Source: SVKR01 sp963649145
GTDB taxonomy: Bacteria > Bacillota > Clostridia > Oscillospirales > Oscillospiraceae
Direction of reading: 5' to 3'
Assembly (NCBI GenBank): GCA_963649145.1
Contig: CAVJGI010000002.1
Location: 1-64,000 of the forward strand
DNA length: 64,000 nucleotides
Shown: positions 33,665 through 41,667 of the stretch, piece after piece
Layout of the letters: each line of letters opens with the position of its first letter
Position numbering within the stretch: position 1 is the stretch's first letter
The notes under the pieces: model-generated
Database searches by the model: none
What the model saw: the letters and a program-made list of their open reading frames with translations, nothing else
What the model was told of the DNA's origin: nothing
Position numbers and translations under genes: made by a program

Positions 33665-33698
33665 CGGGCAACTGAAAATCCGTTTTCGAGTTCGGTTT

Positions 33699-33790
33699 GG
33701 AGAAGTACCCAAGAGGCCGAAGGGGCTCCCCTGCTAAGGGAGTAGGGCGTGTTGAGCGCCGCTCGGGTTCAAATCCCGACTTCTCCGCCA
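33699..33790 (+). tRNA. tRNA-Ser (GCU)
   Basis: A 92-base class II tRNA with acceptor stem GGAGAAG/CTTCTCC, anticodon loop CTGCTAA giving GCU, a long variable arm typical of serine, T-loop GTTCAAATC, discriminator G and encoded CCA. A terminator follows at once. Confidence 0.95.
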
Positions 33791-33794
33791 CAAG

Positions 33795-33825
33795 AAAGAG
33801 ACGCCGAGCGCGGCGTCTCTTTTCT
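33795..33825 (+). terminator. Terminator of the first tRNA-Ser gene
   Basis: Stem AGAGACGCCG/CGGCGTCTCT followed by TTTC, five bases beyond the CCA end. Confidence 0.8.
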
Positions 33826-33846
33826 TATCTATTGCGTTTCCTATCC

Positions 33847-33935
33847 GGAGAGTTACCGAAGCGGTCATAACGGGGCGGTCTTGAAAACCGTTAGGGCGCA
33901 AGCCCACGCGGGTTCGAATCCTGCACTCTCCGCCA
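33847..33935 (+). tRNA. tRNA-Ser (UGA)
   Basis: An 89-base class II tRNA with acceptor stem GGAGAGT/ACTCTCC, anticodon loop CTTGAAA giving UGA, long variable arm, T-loop GTTCGAATC, discriminator G and encoded CCA. A separate terminator follows. Confidence 0.95.
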
Positions 33936-33971
33936 CGAAAAGAGCACCTGCGTAAGCAAGTGCTCTTTTCG
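33936..33971 (+). terminator. Terminator of the second tRNA-Ser gene
   Basis: Twelve-base stem CGAAAAGAGCAC/GTGCTCTTTTCG starting directly at the tRNA 3' end. Confidence 0.78.
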
Positions 33972-33972
33972 A

Positions 33973-34066
33973 GTTAAGTGTGCCTTGCGGCACGCTTAAC
34001 TTCACTTCGCGCAAAGCGCGAAGCTTCACCGCGGCGAAGCCGCCGCTTCACTTGGGCGCAGCCCAA
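33973..34066. repeat. Cluster of four small palindromes
   Basis: Four hairpins in a row: GTTAAGTGTGCC/GGCACGCTTAAC, TTCACTTCGCGC/GCGCGAAGCTTCA, GCGGC-GAA-GCCGC and TTGGGC-GCA-GCCCAA. They fill the space between the tRNA terminator and the next ribosome site and have no T-runs. This is the form of an intergenic palindromic repeat family; copy number cannot be judged from one window. Confidence 0.55.
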
Positions 34067-34091
34067 CCTTCACGATTCAGGAGGAATCACA

Positions 34092-34574
34092 ATGCTGAAC
34101 TACAGAAGGCTCACCGCGGCGGACGATGCGGCGGTGGCAAAGATCATCCGCGATAACTTGGAGGCGCGGCACCTCGATATTCCGGGCACGGCGTATTTTG
34201 ACCCGGAGCTCGACCGCCTGAGCGCTTATTATGACGCCGCTCCGCGGACGCGGACTTATTTCGTCGCGCTGGACGAGGCGGGGCAGGTGATCGGCGGCGT
34301 CGGCGCTGCGGAATTTACCGCGATCCCCGGCTGCGCGGAGATCCAGAAGCTCTATCTGAGCGACGGCGCAAAGGGGAGAGGCTGCGGAAAAGAGCTGATG
34401 CAGATCGCGGAGAATTGGGCGCGCGAAGCCGGATTTCAGCGGCTCTATCTTGAGACGCACAGCAGCCTGAAGGCGGCGGTCGGTCTCTACGAAAAGCTGG
34501 GCTTCCGCGATATCCCGCGCCCGGCGTCCGTCCTCCACGGAACGATGGACCGCTTCTTTCTGAAGGAGCTGTGA
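34092..34574 (+). CDS. GNAT family N-acetyltransferase
   Basis: A 160-residue GNAT protein that would move an acetyl group from acetyl-CoA to an unknown amine. It has the family core: VIGGVGAAEF, then the CoA loop region IQKLYLSDGAKGRGCGKELM (Q/RxxGxG/A-like) and LYLETHSSLKAAVGLYEKLGFRDI. AGGAGGA precedes ATG 34092; an open frame runs upstream through the palindrome cluster but has no ribosome site. A bidirectional terminator follows the stop. Confidence 0.85.
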   Translation: MLNYRRLTAADDAAVAKIIRDNLEARHLDIPGTAYFDPELDRLSAYYDAAPRTRTYFVALDEAGQVIGGVGAAEFTAIPGCAEIQKLYLSDGAKGRGCGKELMQIAENWAREAGFQRLYLETHSSLKAAVGLYEKLGFRDIPRPASVLHGTMDRFFLKEL

Positions 34575-34576
34575 AT

Positions 34577-34610
34577 AAAAAAGGAAGCGCCCGGCGGCGC
34601 TTCCTTTTTT
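34577..34610. terminator. Bidirectional terminator between GNAT and HAD genes
   Basis: Perfect 15-base stem AAAAAAGGAAGCGCC/GGCGCTTCCTTTTTT with loop CGGC, shared by the convergent genes on either side. Unlike three other convergent junctions in the window it is not duplicated. Confidence 0.88.
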
Positions 34611-34612
34611 TC

Positions 34613-35251
34613 TTATAGACACACCCGGACCAGCTCTGCGGCGGAGCTGAGGTTCCGGTCGCCGAGCCCTTTTGCCGCGGCGTCGCCGACGCAGGCGAGG
34701 GGGAAGCCCCCGGCGCGGGCGGCTGCGGCGCCGGAGGCGGCATCCTCCACGACGAGGCAGTCCGCGGGCGGGAGCGCGAGCATCTCCGCTGCCTTGAGAA
34801 AGACCTCCGGGTCCGGCTTCGCGCGGGTGATGCAGCTGCCGTCGCATACGGCGTCGAAGAAGCCGCCGAGACCGAGGCGGTCCAGAATAAAGGGTGCGTT
34901 GCGGCTCGACGAGCCGACGGCGAGGCGCAGCCCGGCGCGCCGCAGCGCGCGGAGCATCTCCGCGACGGCGGGGTCGAGGTCCGCGGGGCTCATCCCGGCG
35001 AGCAGCGCGCGGTAGCGCTCGTTTTTCCGCGCGGCGAGCGATTCCTTCTCCGTGTCGGACCAGCTCCGGCTGCTCTTGGCGAGAATGAGCTCCAGACTTG
35101 CCATGCGCGAAACGCCGCGCAGCGCGTCGTTGTCCCGGCGGTCAAAGGGGATGCCGAGCTCGTCGGCGAGGCTTTTCCAAGCCTGATAGTGATATTCGTC
35201 CGTGGAGCAGAGCACGCCGTCCAAGTCAAAGATCACAGCGCGAAAACGCAT
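34613..35251 (-). CDS. pgmB: HAD phosphatase, beta-phosphoglucomutase-like
   Basis: A 212-residue HAD enzyme close to beta-phosphoglucomutase, which converts beta-glucose-1-phosphate to glucose-6-phosphate. Motif I is IFDLDGVLCSTDEYHYQAWK with both Asp, the cap-domain marker is LRGVSRMASLELIL, motif II GSSSRN, Lys in ITRAKPDPEVFL and motif IV VVEDAASG. The RGVSR segment and YHYQAW favour this family over generic phosphatases. No maltose or trehalose phosphorylase gene is adjacent, so the pathway link is not supported here. Confidence 0.8.
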   Translation of the reverse strand: MRFRAVIFDLDGVLCSTDEYHYQAWKSLADELGIPFDRRDNDALRGVSRMASLELILAKSSRSWSDTEKESLAARKNERYRALLAGMSPADLDPAVAEMLRALRRAGLRLAVGSSSRNAPFILDRLGLGGFFDAVCDGSCITRAKPDPEVFLKAAEMLALPPADCLVVEDAASGAAAARAGGFPLACVGDAAAKGLGDRNLSSAAELVRVCL

Positions 35252-35271
35252 AGTTTCGCTTCTCCTTTCTC

Positions 35272-35307
35272 AAAAAACGCCCCGGCGCAGCTTCGCTGCA
35301 CCGGGGC
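35272..35307 (-). terminator. Terminator of the ABC transporter operon
   Basis: On the minus strand, GCCCCGGTGCAG/CTGCGCCGGGGC stem (one G.T-type mismatch) with loop CGAAG, followed by GTTTTTT. It lies 16 bases past the ATPase stop. Confidence 0.8.
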
Positions 35308-35322
35308 AAAAAACGCGGAATG

Positions 35323-36960
35323 TCAGAACGTCAGCGAGCCGGAGGCGATGCGCTTACCGCTGCGGCGGTCGAATAGCATGACCTGATCGCCGGAGACGGA
35401 GACGGGAACCTTCGCGCCGATGGTGAACAGCGAGCTGCCGAACACCACGCCGGTCAGCAGGTAGCCGCCGACGCGGACCTTGATGGTGGATTCCATACCG
35501 GTCGGCATCGCACCGTAAATTTCGCCGGAGAGCGAGCCGGTCTCGTCGGAGATGTCGAGGAACTCCGGACGGATGCCGAGCACGAAGTCTTCATTCGTGA
35601 CGGCGGGCGCTTCCTGAAGGGCGTCGTCCTCCTCGTCGACCTTGGCGATGTGGTAGCGGAAGACCTCGTCCTTATTGCCCTTTTCGACATAGCCCTTTTC
35701 CGCGGTCTTCGCCTTCAGCGCGGCGGCTTTGTCCGCGTCCGCTTTGTCGCGGGCGGCGAACCATGCGGCGAGGTCGAGCGGCGTGGAGGGGCGGAAGGTC
35801 GCCTTCTCGCCGCCGAGAACAGTGAGCGAGAGACTGCCGTCGGCGTTCTGAGCGCCGCGGGCCTCCACAAAGTTGATGGACGGGTTGCCCACAAAGTCCG
35901 CGACGAAGAGGTTCGCCGGCTGGTGATAGACGTCCAGTGGGGCCTCGTACTGCTGAAGCACGCCGTTGTCGATGAGGCAGATCTGGGTCGCGAGCGTCAT
36001 TGCCTCCATCTGGTCGTGGGTGACGTAGACGAAGGTGGAACCGGTCTCGACGTGCAGACGCTGGAGCTCATAGCGCATTTCGAGGCGGAGCTTCGCGTCG
36101 AGGTTGCTGAGCGGCTCGTCCATAAAGAGTACGGTCGGCTCCGGAGCGAGGGTGCGGGCGATGGCGACGCGCTGCTGCTGACCGCCGGAGAGCTCGGCGG
36201 GGTAGCGGTCCATGAACATACCGATCTTGACGATGCGGCTGACGCGGCGGACAGTGAGGTCGATCTCCTCCTTCGTCAGCTTGCGGGTCGTCAGGATAGG
36301 CTCGCCCCCGCGGGTGAAGCGGAACTCGGCGTCCAGCGGCGTTCCGGCGCTCTCTGCTGCCTTCTTCGCGGCGGCAGTCTTTGCGCGCAGCGTTTCCGCC
36401 TCGGCGGTGACGTCCTTGCCGGACTCCAGATGATAGTCAAAGAGCTTCTTCGCCGTGTACTGGGAGAGGGTGAAGGCGTCGATGAGCTTCAGCACAGCCT
36501 TTTTGCCGTCCAGCTTTCCGTCCTTGTCGCGGCACTCGTCCAGCACCGCACGCACCTCGGCGGGGGAGGAGAGGATCTCGGCAAGGCGGGCGGCGTTTTT
36601 CGCCTCGAAGTCGATCTTCGGCATCGGCTCCTTGACGTTCGCAAGACCGAAGGAGATGTTCTGGTAAACGGTCATGTTGGGCCAGAGCGCATAGTTCTGG
36701 AACAGGAAACCGACGCGGCGCTTGTTCGGCGGGATGTTGATGCCGAGCGCACTGTCGAAAACGACGGTGTCGCCGATGGTGATGCGCCCGCTCGTCGGGG
36801 TCTCAAGACCCGCGATCATACGCAGCGTGGTCGTCTTGCCGCAGCCGGAGGGACCCAGCAGCGTGACGAAGGCGTTGTCGGCGATGGTGAGGCTCAGGTC
36901 CTCAACGGCGTAGAATTTGCCCCAGCGCTTGGTGACGTGTTCAAGTTTGATTTCAGGCAT
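35323..36960 (-). CDS. ABC transporter ATPase with a ~115-residue insert in the helical domain
   Basis: A 545-residue import ATPase of the MalK/FbpC/PotA class. Walker A GPSGCGKT is at residues 36-43, Q-loop Gln 88, signature LSGGQ at 257-261, Walker B VLFMDEP at 277-283, then a TOBE-type regulatory domain. Q-loop to signature spans about 170 residues instead of roughly 50, because about 115 extra mostly helical, Lys/Ala-rich residues (about 112-232) sit in the helical subdomain. A second charged insert (about 410-460) interrupts the C-terminal domain. It lies four bases after the permease gene and powers it. Substrate unknown. Confidence 0.88.
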   Translation of the reverse strand: MPEIKLEHVTKRWGKFYAVEDLSLTIADNAFVTLLGPSGCGKTTTLRMIAGLETPTSGRITIGDTVVFDSALGINIPPNKRRVGFLFQNYALWPNMTVYQNISFGLANVKEPMPKIDFEAKNAARLAEILSSPAEVRAVLDECRDKDGKLDGKKAVLKLIDAFTLSQYTAKKLFDYHLESGKDVTAEAETLRAKTAAAKKAAESAGTPLDAEFRFTRGGEPILTTRKLTKEEIDLTVRRVSRIVKIGMFMDRYPAELSGGQQQRVAIARTLAPEPTVLFMDEPLSNLDAKLRLEMRYELQRLHVETGSTFVYVTHDQMEAMTLATQICLIDNGVLQQYEAPLDVYHQPANLFVADFVGNPSINFVEARGAQNADGSLSLTVLGGEKATFRPSTPLDLAAWFAARDKADADKAAALKAKTAEKGYVEKGNKDEVFRYHIAKVDEEDDALQEAPAVTNEDFVLGIRPEFLDISDETGSLSGEIYGAMPTGMESTIKVRVGGYLLTGVVFGSSLFTIGAKVPVSVSGDQVMLFDRRSGKRIASGSLTF

Positions 36961-36963
36961 GAT

Positions 36964-38793
36964 TTAACCTCCGATTCCCTTGTCGAGGCTCGCGCCCGTG
37001 ACCTTGTTGACAAGCGCGTTGCAGACAAGAATGGTGATGATGAGGATCAGGTTGATGCCGCTGGAGAAGGCGTAAAGCCCCATCTCGTCGAAGTAGTCCA
37101 GCGTGGTGGAGAGGATGAAGCCCTGCACGCAGAGCAGCATGAAAAGCGAGAGCTCGCGCAGGCAGGTCATAAACGGCAGCAGGAAGCCGGAGATGATGGA
37201 GGACTTCTGGATCGGGATGATGATGCGCGTCATGCGCTTCCACCACGGGATGTTCTGGATGATCGCCGCCTCCTCAATCTCGCCGGAGAGCTGGAGCATG
37301 GAGTTCAAGGAGCTGCGGCTCGCGAAGGGGATATACTTGACCGTGCCGGCGATGATGAGCAGCGTGTAGGTGTTGAAGAGGTTCAGCTTCTCCGTCGAGA
37401 ACAGGATGAAGAACGCGACGCCGACGGCGATGGAGGGCATCAGATAGGGCAGGAAGGCGATGGAGTTGACGTAGTTCGCCCAGCGGCTGCGGCGGTTTTT
37501 GGAGACCGCATAGCCGATCATGGTGCCGATGGAGCCGGCGAGCAGCGCGCAGGCGACGGAGGTCAGTATCGTGCCCTTAAAAGCGCGCCAGATGGTTTCG
37601 TTATATAGGATACCCTTCTGACCGTACATGCCGTTTTCCGTGATGTTCTCGTTCGTCAGCCACCACTTCGTCGTGAGGTTCGAGGCGTCGCCCGTGTAGA
37701 GGAAGGAGTAGTCGCCGGGGTTCGGGAGGAAGGTCTCGAACGCGAAGGAGATGATGGGGAAGATGCTGGTGAAGAAGGTGATGATGACGAGGATGAGCGC
37801 GATGACGATGCGTCCGGCTTTGCCGAGACGGATCTTGGAGATCTGCCCGGATTTGCCGGTGACGGTCGTGTAGTTCTTGCGGCTGCGCAGCGAGAACTGG
37901 TTGAGCAGCATGATCGCGACGCCGAAGACCATCATAATGATGGCGAGGATGCTCGCTTCGCCGGTGTACTTGCTGTTCATGGAGATATACTTCGTGCTGA
38001 GCGTGCTGAGTCCGAGATAGTGCGGCACGGGGTAAGAGCCCATCGCGCTGCCGAACACGAGCAATATCGTGGACAGAATGGCGGGCTTCACGAGCGGGAG
38101 CGTCACGCGGAACATGGTGCGCCATTTCGGGGTGTCCAGAATGGTCGCGGCTTCCTCAAGGTTCGCGTCCATATTCCGGAAAATGCCGCCGATGAGGATA
38201 TAGGCGAAGGGCGCGTAGTGCAGACCCAGCACCATCAGGCTCGGAAACAGGCCCTTGCACCACCACATCGGCATATTGATGCCGAAGAGCGCGGCGAGCA
38301 GACCGTTGCTCGTGCCGGTGACGGCGTTGGAGTTGAAGAGGTTCTGCCACACGACGGCGAGCGTCCACTGCGGCATAATGTAGGGGAAAATGAAGATGGA
38401 GCTCAGATATTTTCTCCAAGCGAGGTCCGTGCGCGTGATGAGAAACGCGAACAGCCCGCCGAAGATAATGGACACCACGCAGGTGCCGAAGGCGAGCAGG
38501 ACGGTGTTGAGCAGCGGCGTCCAGAGGTTCGTCTTGGCAAGGCGGCTGGTGAAAAGGTCTACGTAGTTGACAACGGTGTAGCCGGAGGACTGGCCCGTCA
38601 GGTGGGCGTCGATCGTGCCGGCATGGATCTTGAAGGTGTCCTCCACGATGGCGACGATGGGGGCGACCGTTGTAAAGGTCAGGATGATGCCGAGCAGCAC
38701 GAGGATGACGTTGTGCGGCTTGGAAAAGAAGGTCTTGAGCTTGTTTAGGATGATCGTGCCTTGGCTTGCGCGGAGGGTGGTTGACTCGTTCAT
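36964..38793 (-). CDS. ABC importer permease with two fused membrane domains (FbpB-like)
   Basis: A 609-residue permease with two binding-protein-dependent transport domains in one chain, the layout of FbpB iron(III) and related permeases. Each half ends in an EAA-type loop: NLEEAATILDTPKWRTMFRVTLPLVKP in the first and EIEEAAIIQNIPWWKRMTRIIIPIQKS in the second, which contact the ATPase. About twelve membrane segments are visible. It follows the binding-protein gene after a hairpin and abuts the ATPase gene. Substrate is not deducible; ferric iron, phosphorylated sugars or polyamine-like compounds are possible. Confidence 0.9.
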   Translation of the reverse strand: MNESTTLRASQGTIILNKLKTFFSKPHNVILVLLGIILTFTTVAPIVAIVEDTFKIHAGTIDAHLTGQSSGYTVVNYVDLFTSRLAKTNLWTPLLNTVLLAFGTCVVSIIFGGLFAFLITRTDLAWRKYLSSIFIFPYIMPQWTLAVVWQNLFNSNAVTGTSNGLLAALFGINMPMWWCKGLFPSLMVLGLHYAPFAYILIGGIFRNMDANLEEAATILDTPKWRTMFRVTLPLVKPAILSTILLVFGSAMGSYPVPHYLGLSTLSTKYISMNSKYTGEASILAIIMMVFGVAIMLLNQFSLRSRKNYTTVTGKSGQISKIRLGKAGRIVIALILVIITFFTSIFPIISFAFETFLPNPGDYSFLYTGDASNLTTKWWLTNENITENGMYGQKGILYNETIWRAFKGTILTSVACALLAGSIGTMIGYAVSKNRRSRWANYVNSIAFLPYLMPSIAVGVAFFILFSTEKLNLFNTYTLLIIAGTVKYIPFASRSSLNSMLQLSGEIEEAAIIQNIPWWKRMTRIIIPIQKSSIISGFLLPFMTCLRELSLFMLLCVQGFILSTTLDYFDEMGLYAFSSGINLILIITILVCNALVNKVTGASLDKGIGG

Positions 38794-38839
38794 GGCTTCC
38801 TCCTCTCAGATTTTCGGAGCCGGGGGCGTTTTGGAAAGG

Positions 38840-38874
38840 AAGCGCCCTTGGATGCTTATGATCCAAGGGCGCTT
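38840..38874 (-). terminator. Intra-operon hairpin between binding-protein and permease genes
   Basis: Perfect 14-base stem AAGCGCCCTTGGAT/ATCCAAGGGCGCTT with a seven-base loop and, on the minus strand, CCTTTCC after it. The weak T-run suggests partial termination or 3'-end protection that would favour the binding protein over the membrane parts. Confidence 0.6.
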
Positions 38875-38923
38875 TGCTTTAACTTGAATATTTCAGCGCC
38901 GGGGAAGGGGTAGCTTAGCGCTT

Positions 38924-40345
38924 TTAGCCCGCGCTGTACTTCGTCAGCATCTCGATCCAGCTGCCGACGGTGAAGGCGACGGAGGCGCAGTACTCAGGAT
39001 CTTCGAGCACGAGCTTGCCGTCGGTGGTCCACCACTCATAGCCGTGGTCGTTCTTCGCGGCGAACTTGACGGTGGTGCCGTCCTCGTCCATACCGCCGAT
39101 GGAGTGATGGAAGTTGGCCTCGGTCTCCTCGGCAACGATCGGGTTGCTGGAGTAGCCGCCCATGTCCTTGCCCCAAGCGGAGAAGCCGTCGGCGGTGCAG
39201 GTCATGTAAGCGATGAAGGCGCAGGCAGTCCAAGGCAGGGGGCTGTTGTCGGTGACGAACAGATAGTGGCAGTAGCCGTAGCCGCCGATGCCCTCGTAGC
39301 CGTCCTCATAAGCGGCGACCTTGACGTTGTTGACGGAAACGGTAGCGGACTCCTCGACGGAGCGGAGCTTGGAGTAAACGATCAGACCGAACTGATCCTT
39401 CGCGGAAGCGTCCACGAGGGTGTTGCAGATCGGGCCGTCGTCGGTCTGGGCGTTGTAGCTCTCGACCCAGAGCTTGATCCACGCAAGGGCGTAAGCGCCG
39501 TCGGCGCCGAGACCGAGGTCAGCGGCCTCAGACTCCATCTCCTTGATGGTGGGCTCGAAGTAAGCCTGCTCGTCGGCGGGCAGAGCCTCATAGGACTCCT
39601 TCAGCCAAGCGGCATAGTCGTCGCGGGTCAGCATGTAAAGGAAGTTCTTGCCGACGATCTCGGAGTCGATGTCCATGAACAGGCCATGCTCGCCCTCGGC
39701 GATGAAGTCCCAGCAGTTGTCGTAGGTCTTGTCGCCGACGCAGTTGTACATGAAGACTTTGTTCAGGGTCTGGAGCGGCAGGAAGCCGGTGTAGTCCTCG
39801 GCGGTGGTGCCGTTGGCGTCAGCCCAGTCCTTCGGGATGAAGGTGTCCAGAATACCGGTCTGGACCATCTTGCTCTCGATCTGGTTGCCGTCCTGAATCA
39901 GGGTCATGGCGAAGGTTCCGGTGGTCTTCAGAGAGTCAGCGGTCAGCTGATCGAAGATCTTGTTGTTCTTCGGCTGCTGCCACTCGAACTGCATGTCGTA
40001 GCTGGAGTCGATGGTCTTCAGATACTCGATGAACAGGGGCAGAGCGCTCTTGCCGCGGCTGGAGTTGCCGACGCCGTAGAACATCTTGCCGTTGGATTCC
40101 TCGATGGCTTTCTTGGCGAGCTCCTCAAGGGTCATGCTTTCGGCTTCCTTGATGATCTTCTGGACCTCGGTGAGGTTCTCCTCGACCTCAGGGGTCTTGG
40201 TCTCCTCAGGGGTCTTGTCCTCGCTGCCGCCGTTGTTGGTGGTGTCCGGGGTCTTGGTCGGGTCAGGCGTGTTGGTCTGTGTGCCGCAGGCGGCCAGAGC
40301 AAACACCATGACGAGCGCAAGAATCAGAGCAATGATCTTTTTCAA
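38924..40345 (-). CDS. ABC transporter substrate-binding lipoprotein
   Basis: A 473-residue exported binding protein. From a TTG start at 40345, preceded by GAGGAGG, the signal peptide runs to the lipobox FALAAC, followed by a Thr/Pro/Glu-rich linker (about residues 22-60). The mature part has the extended two-lobe look of family 1-type binding proteins (AKKAIEESNGKMFYGVGNSSRGKSAL; NKVFMYNCVGDKTYDNCWDF). Earlier in-frame ATGs lack a ribosome site and would spoil the signal peptide. First gene of the importer operon, divergent from a second binding protein with its kinase and regulator. The ligand is unknown. Confidence 0.85.
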   Translation of the reverse strand: MKKIIALILALVMVFALAACGTQTNTPDPTKTPDTTNNGGSEDKTPEETKTPEVEENLTEVQKIIKEAESMTLEELAKKAIEESNGKMFYGVGNSSRGKSALPLFIEYLKTIDSSYDMQFEWQQPKNNKIFDQLTADSLKTTGTFAMTLIQDGNQIESKMVQTGILDTFIPKDWADANGTTAEDYTGFLPLQTLNKVFMYNCVGDKTYDNCWDFIAEGEHGLFMDIDSEIVGKNFLYMLTRDDYAAWLKESYEALPADEQAYFEPTIKEMESEAADLGLGADGAYALAWIKLWVESYNAQTDDGPICNTLVDASAKDQFGLIVYSKLRSVEESATVSVNNVKVAAYEDGYEGIGGYGYCHYLFVTDNSPLPWTACAFIAYMTCTADGFSAWGKDMGGYSSNPIVAEETEANFHHSIGGMDEDGTTVKFAAKNDHGYEWWTTDGKLVLEDPEYCASVAFTVGSWIEMLTKYSAG

Positions 40346-40488
40346 AATAGTGTCCTCCTCATAAATTTTTGTCCGAAACGGCGAAAGCCGCCGTCCCAAC
40401 GTCTTCATTCTACGGACTCGTTGCACAAATGAACAGTGGACGATCCTGCGTTATTTTGTGTTTCCCTGCGATTCTTTCAATTTTTGGC

Positions 40489-40517
40489 TTAAATTTTGTG
40501 AAAAAGTGTGATATAAT
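40489..40517 (+). promoter_or_regulatory. Extended -10 promoter of the sensory trio
   Basis: TGA-TATAAT extended -10 at 40509-40517 with TTAAAT 17 bases upstream. The divergent minus-strand importer operon must be promoted from the same ~290-base region. Confidence 0.6.
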
Positions 40518-40637
40518 CAGCCCGACGGGGCGGAGAAGTTGTATAAAACGTTCGGACGACCGGATTACATGTACGTTCTGAACGATATACAGCCGTCCGC
40601 CATGAACGGACAGAATTCGACATACGGAGAAACGACT

Positions 40638-41666
40638 ATGCGCGTAAAACGCAGCTTTATCCGCATATTGACCCTCGCGCTCGCGCTGCTGCTCCTCGCC
40701 GGCTGCGGGGAGAGCGCGCCGCAGGAGGACCTCGCCCCCGCGGAGAGCGAGCGCCTTGTGCTCTATACCTCCCATAAGCGCGAGGTGTGGTGGCCCATCG
40801 TGAAGGAATTTGAACAGCGCACCGGCATCTGGGTCGAGGTCGTCGAGGGCGGCACGAACGAGCTGCTCGAACGGCTCGAAGGCGAAAAGACCGCGCCGCG
40901 GGCGGACGTGATGTTCGGCGGCGGCGTGGAGAGCCTCGACGCCTGCCGCGCGCTTTTTGAGAGCTACACCTGCGAGGGAGCGGAGGAGATCCTGCCCGCT
41001 TACCGCGCCGCGGACGACGTGTGGACGCCGTTTTCCGCGCTGCCGGTGGTCCTTATCTATAACCCGAAGCTCGCCGCGCCCGGCGCGCTGACGGGCTGGG
41101 CGGACCTGCTCGACGAGGCTTGGCGCGGGGAGATCGCCTTCGCCGATCCCGCCGTGTCCGGCTCCTGCTTCACCGCGCTCATGACCTTCGTCAGCGCCGT
41201 CGACCTCGAAACGGACGCCGCGCTCCGCGCCTTCGCCGAGGCGCTCGACGGCGTGCAGCTCGGCGGCTCCGGCGAGATCGTCAGCGCCGTGTCCGGCGGC
41301 GAAGCCCGCGTCGGCGTAACGCTGGAGGAGACCGCCTGCAAGCGCATCGCCGCCGGGGACGAGATCGCGCTCGTCTACCCCGCGGACGGGACGAGCTGCG
41401 TGCCGGACGGCACCGCCGTCGTCGCCGGTGCGCCGCACGCGGAAAACGCCCGCGCCTTCGTCGACTTCACCATCAGCCGCGACGTACAGAATCTTCTGCA
41501 AAGCGCGCTGAGCCGCCGCTCCGTGCGCGCCGATCTGGACGCGCCGGAGGGCCTTCCACCGCTCGCGGACATCGCCATGGTCGACTATGACGTCCGCTGG
41601 GCGAGCGAGATGCACGAGTCGCTGCTGATGAGCTGGGAATTTTATTTCGGAGCGGAGGAGCCCTGA
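40638..41666 (+). CDS. Solute-binding lipoprotein, probable sensor component (FbpA/PgtC-like)
   Basis: A 342-residue exported binding protein. The signal peptide ends at LLLLAGC. The mature part follows the FbpA-type pattern: ERLVLYTSHKREVWWPIVKEFEQRTGIWVEVVEGGTNELLERL, then ADVMFGGGVESL and SALPVVLIYNPK. ATG 40638 follows GGAGA; a longer frame upstream has no ribosome site. Its stop is one base before the kinase start, so it is co-translated with a YesM-type kinase and AraC regulator rather than with the transporter. By analogy with the PgtC-PgtB-PgtA phosphoglycerate system it may present ligand to the kinase. Confidence 0.82.
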   Translation: MRVKRSFIRILTLALALLLLAGCGESAPQEDLAPAESERLVLYTSHKREVWWPIVKEFEQRTGIWVEVVEGGTNELLERLEGEKTAPRADVMFGGGVESLDACRALFESYTCEGAEEILPAYRAADDVWTPFSALPVVLIYNPKLAAPGALTGWADLLDEAWRGEIAFADPAVSGSCFTALMTFVSAVDLETDAALRAFAEALDGVQLGGSGEIVSAVSGGEARVGVTLEETACKRIAAGDEIALVYPADGTSCVPDGTAVVAGAPHAENARAFVDFTISRDVQNLLQSALSRRSVRADLDAPEGLPPLADIAMVDYDVRWASEMHESLLMSWEFYFGAEEP

Positions 41667-41667
41667 G

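Noticed and set aside
36964..38793. Calling the ABC operon a ferric-iron importer
   Set aside because: The permease layout is FbpB-like, but the binding protein differs and no iron-type operator is seen; substrate left open.
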